Assembly: GCA_017999645.1 (NCBI GenBank)
Contig: JAGNLJ010000008.1
Coordinates: 1-64,000, forward strand
DNA from: Alphaproteobacteria bacterium
Lineage (GTDB): Bacteria; Pseudomonadota; Alphaproteobacteria; Micavibrionales; Micavibrionaceae
Length of the DNA: 64,000 nt
Reading direction: 5' to 3'
A program made the position numbers and the translations under genes. The first letter of the stretch is position 1; every line of letters starts with the position of its first letter. The notes under the pieces were generated by a model. That model was not told the DNA's origin, ran no database searches, and saw only the letters and a program-made list of their open reading frames with translations. Positions 50,250-59,300 of the stretch are shown here, piece after piece.

Positions 50250-52718
50250 CTAATACAAACCGCCGGTGCCGGTGGTGGCTTCTTCGTTGGAGTTGACCGG
50301 CGGGGTGAAGCTCTCACCGCCCGGGAAAGAGCCGCTGCTTTCGCCGGACGCAGGCGCAACAGTTACGCCGCTGTCATCGAGCATGACAGATGAATCGCTG
50401 GGCTCGTTCCCCTGCACGAAAGCTTCCCAGATGACATCGGTATCCCCGGGCATCGCACGCGCGCCGGTGTGCGCGTTGATGCGGATGTTCTTAATGCCGG
50501 GCGGTGTGCGGAACGGCATGGCAGGCGTATCTTTCAATGCCTCTTCCATGAAGGATTTGAAAACAGGCAACGCGACGGATGAGCCCGTCTCACGTTTACC
50601 GAGCGAGCGCGGATCGTCAAAGCCCATGAACACGCCGACGACCATGTCGGGCGAGAAGCCGACGAACCATGTGTCTTTCGATTCATTCGTCGTTCCGGTC
50701 TTGCCGCCGAGCGGACGGCCCAGCGCTTTCAGTTTCGCGGCCGTGCCGCGCTGTGCGACGCCTTCTAGAATCGAAACCATCTGGTAGGCCGTGCGCGGAT
50801 CGGCGATCTGCTCGCGGTCATCGGGAACATCGGGCACGCCCTGCCCGTCCCAGCGGATCAACTGGCCACAGCCCGTGCACGGGCGACTATCTTGCTGGAA
50901 AATCGTTTTGCCGCGCCGATCCTGGATGCGGTCGACGATGCTCGGCGTGATTTTCTTGCCGCCATTTACAAGCTCGCCATATGCGCCTGTCATTTTCAGC
51001 AGCGTGGTTTCGCCCGCGCCCAGCGCATAAGACAGGCGCGGCAACATATCATCCATGATGCCGAAGCGTTTCGCGTATTCGGCGATTGTTTCCATGCCGA
51101 CATGGTCGGCGAGGCGAACGGTCATCAGGTTGCGCGATTTTTCCACGCCCTGGCGGATTGTCGTCGGCCCAAGGAAATCGTCGCTGTAATTCTGTGGGCT
51201 CCAGTAGTGGCCGGGTCTGTCTTCGATGACAAACGGCGCATCGAGAACGAGCGTGGCAGGCGTGAAACCCTTGTCCAGCGCGGCGAGATAAACGAACGGC
51301 TTAAAGCTGGAGCCGGGCTGGCGCTTGGCCTGTGTGGCGCGGTTATATTCGCTGGTGCCGTAGGTCCAGCCGCCCTGCATGGCGAGAATGCGTCCTGTGT
51401 GCGGGTCCAGCGCGATGATTGCGCCCTGGATAAGCGGCACCTGCCGCAGGATATATTCCTTCTTCTTATCCTTCATCGGCTCGACAAGGATGATGTCGCC
51501 CTTTTTAAGAACCTGGTTAACGGCGGTGATTTCAGGTCCCTGCGCATAGCATTCATTCAGGCATTCACGCGCCCATTTCACCCCATCCAGATTGATCGTG
51601 CCCTTGGCACCACCCGAGAAACCGAGCGTGGCTTCTTTCGCGTCGCTTTCGAGAACCAGCGCGATATCCCATTCAGGCAGGATCGCGTCGGGCACGGGAA
51701 AGTTCGCGACTTCGTTTTCCCAATCGACACCGACGGTGACGTTTTTCAGCGCGCCGCGATAACCATGACGCTTGTCGTACTCCATCAATCCTTCGCGCAG
51801 TGATTTCACGGCGATGTCCTGCAGGCGCGGGTCGATGGTCGTGCGCACGACCATACCTTCCTGGTACAGGGAATTCTGGCCGTATTTGGTGCCGAGATCG
51901 CGGCGGACTTCTTCGGCGAAGTACGGCGCGTTCACGATGCGCGATTCATCGCGCGGCACGGTTTCAAGCGGTGAGACCTGCGCAAGCTCGGCTTCAGCCT
52001 TCGTGATAAAACTATCGGCCAGCATTCTATTGATAACCCAGTTGCGGCGGTTGACGGCTTTTTCATGCTTGCGCACGGGATGGTAATTGTTCGGTGCCTT
52101 GGGCAACGCCGCGAGATACGCAACATCGGCGATAGTAAGTTCATCGAGCGATTTATTGAAATATTGCTGGGCAGCCGCAGCGACGCCATAGGCACGCGCG
52201 CCGAGGAAAATTTCGTTCAGGTAAATTTCAAGAATCTGATCCTTGCTCATCGTCTGTTCCATGCGGTAGGCGATAATGAGCTCGCGGATTTTGCGCGTGT
52301 AAGTGCGGTCTTTGGTGAGCAGAAGATTTTTCGCGACCTGCTGCGTGATCGTCGAGGCGCCGCTCAGGCTTTCGCCCTTGAAATTGAGATAGGCCGCGCG
52401 GGCGATAGCGGTGATGTCGAACCCTTCATGTTTGTAGAAATTCTGGTCCTCGGCGGCAATGAACGCGTTTTTCACGCGCGGCGGAATCTCCTCGATGGGG
52501 ACGAAGACGCGGCGTTCCTGCGCGAATTCAGCCATCAGGCGGCCATCGCCCGCATAGATGCGCGTGATGATCGGCGGTTTGTATTCCTTAAGCTGCGAAT
52601 AATCGGGCAGATCCTGGCCGTAATGATTGACCACCCAGGCAAAGCCAAAAATCCCGGCGATCAACCCAAGAAAGCCGAGGGAAAACAATCCAAGAAAAGC
52701 GTACCAGAGATATTTCAT
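50250..52718 (-). CDS. mrcA: Penicillin-binding protein 1A
   Basis: Bifunctional cell wall enzyme that polymerises glycan strands and cross-links peptides. The 822-residue protein has an N-terminal membrane helix, a GT51 glycosyltransferase domain with catalytic Glu in EDQNFYKHEG near residue 92, an OB-like domain, and a transpeptidase domain with SSFK (in QPGSSFKPF), SRN and KTGTTNE boxes. It lies 8 bases from the mlaF gene downstream on the same strand and ends in a Gly/Ser/Thr-rich tail. Confidence 0.95.
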   Translation of the reverse strand: MKYLWYAFLGLFSLGFLGLIAGIFGFAWVVNHYGQDLPDYSQLKEYKPPIITRIYAGDGRLMAEFAQERRVFVPIEEIPPRVKNAFIAAEDQNFYKHEGFDITAIARAAYLNFKGESLSGASTITQQVAKNLLLTKDRTYTRKIRELIIAYRMEQTMSKDQILEIYLNEIFLGARAYGVAAAAQQYFNKSLDELTIADVAYLAALPKAPNNYHPVRKHEKAVNRRNWVINRMLADSFITKAEAELAQVSPLETVPRDESRIVNAPYFAEEVRRDLGTKYGQNSLYQEGMVVRTTIDPRLQDIAVKSLREGLMEYDKRHGYRGALKNVTVGVDWENEVANFPVPDAILPEWDIALVLESDAKEATLGFSGGAKGTINLDGVKWARECLNECYAQGPEITAVNQVLKKGDIILVEPMKDKKKEYILRQVPLIQGAIIALDPHTGRILAMQGGWTYGTSEYNRATQAKRQPGSSFKPFVYLAALDKGFTPATLVLDAPFVIEDRPGHYWSPQNYSDDFLGPTTIRQGVEKSRNLMTVRLADHVGMETIAEYAKRFGIMDDMLPRLSYALGAGETTLLKMTGAYGELVNGGKKITPSIVDRIQDRRGKTIFQQDSRPCTGCGQLIRWDGQGVPDVPDDREQIADPRTAYQMVSILEGVAQRGTAAKLKALGRPLGGKTGTTNESKDTWFVGFSPDMVVGVFMGFDDPRSLGKRETGSSVALPVFKSFMEEALKDTPAMPFRTPPGIKNIRINAHTGARAMPGDTDVIWEAFVQGNEPSDSSVMLDDSGVTVAPASGESSGSFPGGESFTPPVNSNEEATTGTGGLY

Positions 52719-52726
52719 GACTTTAT

Positions 52727-53506
52727 TTAGGCCACGCGCCGTGTGATGGGTCCCGTGGCGCGCCCGTGTATGAACTGATCGACATATTCGTTGCCGGAAT
52801 TATCGAGATCCTTGACCGATCCGTGCCAGATGATTTTACCCTGGTGAATCATCGCGACATAGTCGGCGATTTTGCGGGCCGAGGCCATGTCATGCGTGAT
52901 CGACAGCGCAGTCGCACCGAGGCCCTTCACCGAGCTGATGATAAGATCATTGATGACGTCGGCCATGATCGGGTCGAGGCCGGTTGTCGGCTCATCGAAG
53001 AAAATAATTTCCGGGTTTTTGGCAATCGCGCGCGCGAGGCTGACACGTTTTTGCATGCCGCCCGAGAGTTCGGCGGGATAAAGATTGCCGACTTCAGGTT
53101 TCAAACCCACTGCAACGATTTTCTCAATCGCGATTTCCCATGCTTTTTGACGGTCGACGCCCTTGCCATGAATGAGGCCGAACGCCACATTTTCCCAGAC
53201 TTTCATGGAGTCGAACAGCGCGCCGCCCTGAAACAACATGCCGAATTTTTCCATCACGGAATCGCGTTCGCTACCACGTACGTGTGTTATTTCCTCGCCA
53301 TCGACCATGACCGAGCCCTCATCGGGTTTCAGCAGGCCGAGCACGCATTTCAACATAACTGATTTGCCGGTACCGCTAGCACCTATGACAACAAGAGATT
53401 TTCCTTGTTCAATGGACAGGTCGATGCCGTCGAGAACAACTTTCTTGCCGAAATGTTTTTTAACGCCTGAAAGTTTGAGTTTAGGCTGTTTCCCGTTACC
53501 GCTCAT
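52727..53506 (-). CDS. mlaF: MlaF-like ABC ATPase
   Basis: ATP-binding subunit of the Mla system that moves phospholipids between the membranes. The 259-residue protein has Walker A GASGTGKSVML, signature LSGGMQKRVSLARAI and Walker B IIFFDEPTTGLDP; the MQKR form of the signature is typical of MlaF. It overlaps mlaE by four bases (ATGA) and precedes the PBP1A gene. MlaD and other partners are not in the window. Confidence 0.9.
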   Translation of the reverse strand: MSGNGKQPKLKLSGVKKHFGKKVVLDGIDLSIEQGKSLVVIGASGTGKSVMLKCVLGLLKPDEGSVMVDGEEITHVRGSERDSVMEKFGMLFQGGALFDSMKVWENVAFGLIHGKGVDRQKAWEIAIEKIVAVGLKPEVGNLYPAELSGGMQKRVSLARAIAKNPEIIFFDEPTTGLDPIMADVINDLIISSVKGLGATALSITHDMASARKIADYVAMIHQGKIIWHGSVKDLDNSGNEYVDQFIHGRATGPITRRVA

Positions 53507-54342
53507 GAGAAGAATACCTGGGTCAGAAGGTAGTTGAACAGCAGGATGACAATAGAAGCCGATACGACTGCGTTAGTCGTTGCTGCGCCTACACCCTGCG
53601 CGCCGCGTTGCGAGTTGAAGCCGTTGTAGCAGCCGAGAATGGCGACAATGAAGCCAAACACTGCCGCTTTCACGAGGCCGGAGACAATGTCCATGGTTTC
53701 GAGAATGTCCCATGTCTGCGAGAGATAACTGCCTTCCGAGAAATCGAGACGGTAGATGGCAATAATATACCCCCCGTAAACACCGATGATGTCGCCAACC
53801 AGAACCAGAATGGGCAGCATCAGCGTGCCCGCGATCACGCGCGGAGCAATCAAATATTTGAATGGGTTGACGGAAAGCGTGCTCATGGCGTCGATCTGTT
53901 CAGTCACGCGCATGGTGCCGATTTCAGCCGCGATCGCTGCGCCGACGCGGCCAGCCACCATGAGGCCTGCAAGAACCGGCGCGAGTTCGCGGGTGACGGA
54001 AAGAACGACAACGGCGGCAATCGCGCTCTCGGCATTGAAACGCGTGAAACCCGTATAGCTTTGCAACGCGAGCACCATGCCGGTGAACAGTGCCGTCATG
54101 CCGACGACAGGCAGCGAGTAATAACCGATGTCCACAAGCTGGCGCCATATCTGGCTTGGAAAATACGGTGGCAAAAAACAATGCATCACGGACTTGCCGA
54201 CAAAAATCGAAAGCTGCCCGACGCGCTGCAAGAAAGCGAGAATGGTGCGCCCCAGCGCCTGGCATATATCAGGCAGAAGATCGGTCAGGAATGACGCGGT
54301 GTGGTGAACGTCAATCGCGATTTTTTCAGACTTTGCGGTCAT
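53503..54342 (-). CDS. mlaE: MlaE-like ABC permease
   Basis: Permease of the Mla transporter. The 279-residue protein has about five hydrophobic helices and the family segment ELAPVLAGLMVAGRVGAAIAAE. The start at ATG 54342 is a choice: the frame stays open to 54474 but that part overlaps the divergent VanX-like gene and is not MlaE-like. It overlaps mlaF by ATGA. Confidence 0.88.
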   Translation of the reverse strand: MTAKSEKIAIDVHHTASFLTDLLPDICQALGRTILAFLQRVGQLSIFVGKSVMHCFLPPYFPSQIWRQLVDIGYYSLPVVGMTALFTGMVLALQSYTGFTRFNAESAIAAVVVLSVTRELAPVLAGLMVAGRVGAAIAAEIGTMRVTEQIDAMSTLSVNPFKYLIAPRVIAGTLMLPILVLVGDIIGVYGGYIIAIYRLDFSEGSYLSQTWDILETMDIVSGLVKAAVFGFIVAILGCYNGFNSQRGAQGVGAATTNAVVSASIVILLFNYLLTQVFFS

Positions 54343-54427
54343 CGGGTGCTGCTTTGGCGTTTTAATGATATTCTGGGCTCGAACATAAAGGAAACGGGGC
54401 TTTCCGTCCAGAGCGAAACAAACTGAA

Positions 54428-55108
54428 ATGACTGAAAAACTACGCAAAATTGACCCTAAATCGCTTGTCTCCATGGACCGGCTGGCACCCGAAAACGCTT
54501 TCCGTATTCACCTAGCCTACGCAAAGGACGACAATCTTTTATTCGGGGAGCGGATATACCGTCCTGACGCCCGCCTATGGCTCCACCAGGAATTGGCGGA
54601 AGTGGTGGCGATGGCGGCCAGCGCCTGTTTTGAGAATTACGATCTGCGGTTCGTACTTTTCGACGGCCTACGCACTACGGACGCGCAAGAAGCCATGCTT
54701 CGCACCACCTGCGTGCGCGGCAACCCGGAGTGGCTGAGCCAGAACCTTCTCTCCCGGCCCGGCATGGGCGGGCATCCGCGAGGCATGGCGGTGGATATCG
54801 GCCTTGAGAATGAAAAAGGCGAGTTTGTCGAGATGGGAACGGATTTCGATTTCCTGGCGCTCGATTCCTCGGCGGAAAAAAATCCGGCGCACCGCGAGTA
54901 CAAAAATCTTTCGCAGGAGGCGCGGAAAAACCGTGCGGCGCTGACAAGCTCGATGATGGGAGCCGCGAAAAAACTAAAGACGCCCATCCTTCCTCTGCCT
55001 CAGGAATGGTGGGATTTTCGCCTGATGCCGGATTATTTCAATAGTTACGCGCCGCTGGCGGATGCCGATTTGCCGCCGGAAATGCGCATGATGTCTCCGC
55101 CGACATAA
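54428..55108 (+). CDS. VanX/DdpX-like D-Ala-D-Ala dipeptidase
   Basis: A 226-residue M15D-type metallopeptidase. GHPRGMAVD supplies the zinc ligands His116 and Asp123, LFDGLR near residue 81 supplies the conserved Arg, and EWWDF near residue 193 supplies the catalytic Glu. The third zinc ligand, His in the usual EWWH, is Asp196 here, which is odd and may change activity. It lies tail to tail with alr, sharing 64 bases; both act on D-alanine metabolism. Confidence 0.8.
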   Translation: MTEKLRKIDPKSLVSMDRLAPENAFRIHLAYAKDDNLLFGERIYRPDARLWLHQELAEVVAMAASACFENYDLRFVLFDGLRTTDAQEAMLRTTCVRGNPEWLSQNLLSRPGMGGHPRGMAVDIGLENEKGEFVEMGTDFDFLALDSSAEKNPAHREYKNLSQEARKNRAALTSSMMGAAKKLKTPILPLPQEWWDFRLMPDYFNSYAPLADADLPPEMRMMSPPT

Positions 55109-56184
55109 ATACGCTCATAACGACGGCCAAGACCGGTGAGAATTTCATAGCCAATCGTTCCTGCGTCATTCGCGAGATCATCGGCGCTTTGATGTTCCCC
55201 GATCAGTTCCATCATGTCGCCGGGCTTTGGCCTTTGGTTTTCAGAAACGCCGGAAATATCGACGGTCGTCAAATCCATCGAGACACGACCGCGGATCGGG
55301 CAGCGCATGCCCTTCCAGTACAGCGCGCCCTTGTTGCTGAGGGAGCGGAAAATTCCGTCCGCGTACCCGGCGGCGACAGTGGCCAGCACTGTTTCCTTTT
55401 CAGCTTTCCATGTCACGCCGTAACCAACGCCTTCCCCGGCATGAATTGTCCGCAGCAGCGCGACGGGAAGATTCAAACTTGCCACGCCTTTCATGGGATT
55501 TTTTGTTTCCGGCGTGGGGTTGAGTCCGTAAAGCGCCATGCCCGGGCGCAAAAGGTTGTGGTGATATTTTTTATTCCTGAATGTGCCGAAAGAGTTTGAG
55601 AGAGATTTTTCAGCTCCCGAAAAATGCTTCGCGATCTTTTCGAAAATTTCATTCTGTTGGTCATTAAGCGGGCTGTCTTCATCCGCGCTGGCGAAATGGC
55701 TTAGAACTCCGATGATGTTTAATCCGTCCAGCAGATTTTTATCGGCAATCAGCTTTTCCGTTTCCTGCGTGTTAAGGCCGAGGCGATTCATAAGGATGTT
55801 AAAGTTCAGACATGCATCCAGTTTTCTGCCGAGCGTCGCCGCAAGCTTCCGATAGTTTTCGATTTCCGCAAAACTTCCCAATGCGGGAATAAGATTATGC
55901 GCCGCATACGCTTCAGCGTTGCCAAAAAAACCGCTGAGGATGAAAATGCGCGGCTCTTTCAGCACGGCGCGAAGTTCCATGCCCTCTTCAAAAGAGAAGA
56001 CAAAAAAATCCCGGCATCCTGCCGCTGCCAAAACCCTGCCGATTGCAACCGACCCGAGGCCGTAGCCGTTCGCCTTGACGACGGCGGATACACGTGCGCC
56101 GGGTGCCGCTTGCGCCTTTAGCACGTTATAATTATGGACGACCGCATCAAGGTCGATCGTCAGAATTCCCTTGTTTTTAAGCAT
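55045..56184 (-). CDS. alr: Alanine racemase
   Basis: Converts L- to D-alanine for peptidoglycan. The 379-residue PLP enzyme has the PLP-lysine motif VVKANGYGLG near residue 38, the mid-protein LRPGMALYG, and the catalytic Tyr in GYGVTWKA. Length is normal. It lies beside dnaB and rplI in related genomes; here a 5-kb gene on the other strand separates them. The last 64 bases overlap the VanX-like gene. Confidence 0.95.
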   Translation of the reverse strand: MLKNKGILTIDLDAVVHNYNVLKAQAAPGARVSAVVKANGYGLGSVAIGRVLAAAGCRDFFVFSFEEGMELRAVLKEPRIFILSGFFGNAEAYAAHNLIPALGSFAEIENYRKLAATLGRKLDACLNFNILMNRLGLNTQETEKLIADKNLLDGLNIIGVLSHFASADEDSPLNDQQNEIFEKIAKHFSGAEKSLSNSFGTFRNKKYHHNLLRPGMALYGLNPTPETKNPMKGVASLNLPVALLRTIHAGEGVGYGVTWKAEKETVLATVAAGYADGIFRSLSNKGALYWKGMRCPIRGRVSMDLTTVDISGVSENQRPKPGDMMELIGEHQSADDLANDAGTIGYEILTGLGRRYERIYVGGDIMRISGGKSASASGA

Positions 56185-56185
56185 T

Positions 56186-56243
56186 TTAACGATTTGTTAA
56201 GGATTAATTTCTTGCGATATTTCTTCCCATGATTTACCATGGG
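56186..56243. promoter_or_regulatory. Possible regulatory sites between alr and the 1653-residue gene
   Basis: TTAA at 56186 and 56197 are seven bases apart, the form of a CtrA half-site pair, two bases before the alr start. CCCATG/CATGGG (56226-56243) is a perfect inverted repeat. Both are short and could be chance. Confidence 0.3.
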
Positions 56244-56342
56244 TTTAACTTTAAAAATATAAAAAAATAGAATACCGGTAATAGTTTTAGCAGCGTTTGC
56301 ATAAGAAAAAACGCGCTAGTTGAGAAAGATAAGGGTGTGATC

Positions 56343-59300
56343 ATGGCAGATAATCCTGCAGATCAAGAGACTATGGAGCGTTCCGCAAGATTTTTCGCGG
56401 AAGCTATTGATATTCATCGCGAACATCTTGATCCGGAAGATACCGGATATACAAGCCGTCACTCTAAACTCGACGCGGAATTAGCCGGAGGCAGCGCGGA
56501 AATCCAGGAAAGACTTAATACGCTGGAAGGAGATCTGAAATACCATTCAGATCCCGGCAGCATTTCCCCAGAAGACAAGCAACTTCTTCTTATGTACACG
56601 GAAAATATAATCGACAGCGCGATTGAACTCAGCGCGGCACGCGGTGAACATGCAGCGCTCGGCGTATTGCTGAAAAAAGGCCCCAAAGAAGGCGCGCTGG
56701 AAGCCGATCAGATCCTGAACAAGGGCGATCTTTTCGCCAAATTGAAAATCCCGGAAAATCTGCGCGAGTGGTTCAGGGAAAACATTCTTGCGCCGACCCT
56801 TGCCAAAGATTTCAGCGAGCGCAAAAAATATGACCAGGCAATGCTGGAGCAGGTTAACAGCAATATTCGCACTATAGAGCGCTGGAACCTTGCTGAAAGC
56901 GAGGCGCATCTCAGCCGCTATGCCGCGCAGATCAAATTCCAGACGGATAATAAGAATGCCGACGCTGTTAAAGAAGCTGAAGACCGTTATAAAGACCTTG
57001 CCTGGAAACTTCAGCGCCAGACAAGGGAACTCTTCAACGACCAGGTTATAAACGGCGCCCGCAGCCACGGCGAACTGAAGATTTTGTACAGGCTGGCCGA
57101 CAAGCCTGCCATCGGCATACAACCGGTTGCGGAGATTGCCGAATCTACGCTTTTGGAACCAGCGATTGATGTGCAAACCGCGACCGCGCCAACAACGGAA
57201 AGCCGTCAAGATCAGAGCACAACGGGCCCTGCAGACACTGCGGCCCGCGCAGATGATCCTGTTTCGACTCAAAGTAACCCACCCGTCGGCGGCAGCGAAA
57301 CCGGCGCTCAAACGCTTGAACAAAAAACCGATGCGCCTGCAACCGTCGATCCGAAAGCCGGATACGAAACGGTCATGCAGATCCTTCACAAAAAAGGACT
57401 GGCACTTAATTCCGATTACAGCGCCGAAGCGGCTGAAGAGACGCTGAAAAAATTTGTCGAATATTATCTTCCCCTGAAATCGGACGACAAGATAGCACCC
57501 GATGACGTCGATAATTTAGACAGCCTGACCCTGGCAGCTGAACTTTATCACAGAGCCGACGGCAATTTTGAAAAAATGATATCGCCAGAATTGTTCGAAG
57601 ACGTTCTCTTTACAGATCCTCCGGCGCGCGCCACGCTCAGTCCAACTGTTCCGCCAAGTATAGGCGGAAGCGGAACTGGAACAAGCGCAGGACAAACCGG
57701 ATCTGAAGTAAAAACAGATACAACCGGCGCAAGCACATCCGATAGCAAGCCGAATTCACCAGTCATAACCGAAGCGGGTTTGAAGACTTTCGCCGAAATG
57801 ACAAAAAATCTGGATTATGACGCTCTCGTGCAGCAGATGAGCAACAAGGCGCAGAACGGAAAGCTGCCGACTATGGATATAATTGCCCTGCTGGATGAAG
57901 AGCTCAATCCGGAAGCGGGCACAGGTTATGATCACACACTCGCCAAAGATGAGATGCGAAATTTCCTGAAAAAAAGCGGATTGGATCCTGATCAGGACGT
58001 AAACCTTGGCGACCACGATACAATAGAGAAACTGGCCAAACTTGCGCTGGCTTACCGGCTGTCGAGAGGCGAATCAAAACAAGGCAACCCGGCAAAAGTC
58101 GCCGCGCTTTATGCGCCGGGCGATAGCAGTGAAAAAGCAACATTAGACACTGCCGTTGCGTCTTTTATAAGTGCACTCGCCAAATATCACAAAAAAGAAG
58201 AGCCCAAAGCAGAGGGAGAGGAAGAAGAGCTGGAAAACGAAGGCGGTGGCGATGGCACTCCTTCGCAAACGCAGGACAGCTGGTTCAACCCGGATGCAGA
58301 TGTTAACTACATGCGTGTCGGCGCAGTTGCGCTGGGAGCACTCGCTTTAAAAAAGCTCATGAAATCACGCTCAGCGGCACGGCAAGCAGTAAAAGATGAA
58401 AAACAGAAGTCCGAAGCCAAGTCCGATCCCAAAACGAAGACCGAGACGGACAATAAAGCCGGAGATAAAAAATCCGCCGACACTGAAGATGCAAAAACTG
58501 ACAAGACCGGCCCTAAAACAGCCGAGGAGCAAATAAAAACAGCGCGTGCGCAGGTGCCAGGAACAGAAACGGAAGAAGCCGCACGTAGCAATGCAAACGA
58601 AAATGGCGTGCGCCGTGGACAGGCGCAGGCGGTAATTGACGAAGGCTCATCTCCTGAGATGGATGAGCTCAATCAAAAATTGCTGAAGCTTCAGCAAAGA
58701 GACCTGAAGCACAGGGAAAAGAAGCTCGACGAACTTAAGTTCGAGCGCCAAAAGCTGAAAGAAAAATTTGAAGCCTCTCCTGAAAAGAGCGAGACAGACA
58801 AAAGACTTCTCAAGATGCTCAAAAACGACATCGAGAAGAAACAGGGAAAAATTGAAAATCTGAGACGCGAAATCTACGACACAGAAACTAGGCTGGCGGG
58901 AAGATCCGTAACGCAACAAACAAGGCCTGTGAACCCAGCTTCCGCATCGGAGACGAGATCCGCGCACCCAGACGGGATACAAACCAATCCTTCCGGCGAG
59001 GCACAAGCACAAGCAACCCGAAGCGCCGGAGGCAGTACAACGTCGAGAGGATCGGTGCAGGCAACGGCTGTCGAAGAATTAGTTCCGCATACTGTCCTCA
59101 GCGGAGATGATGCAAGTCACACTCCAGTTACAGAACAAGCAATTAAGTCGAACGGGTTAGCTTCAGTTAAAAATAATAGTGCAGAAACGCAGACGACTGG
59201 TGCATCACGACCCATAGAAACAGCAGATCCGTCTACAAACGGCGGAAGACCCGCTGGGACCCCTGTAACGCAGCAACAAAATCCATCTGCAAGTGAGACC

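Noticed and set aside
50892..51803. 303-codon plus-strand frame inside PBP1A.
   Set aside because: Antisense shadow of a certain gene, with no ribosome site.
56186..56200. CtrA site TTAA-N7-TTAA before alr.
   Set aside because: The motif is short and common in A/T-rich spacers, and it sits too close to the start codon to be convincing; kept only as a weak note.
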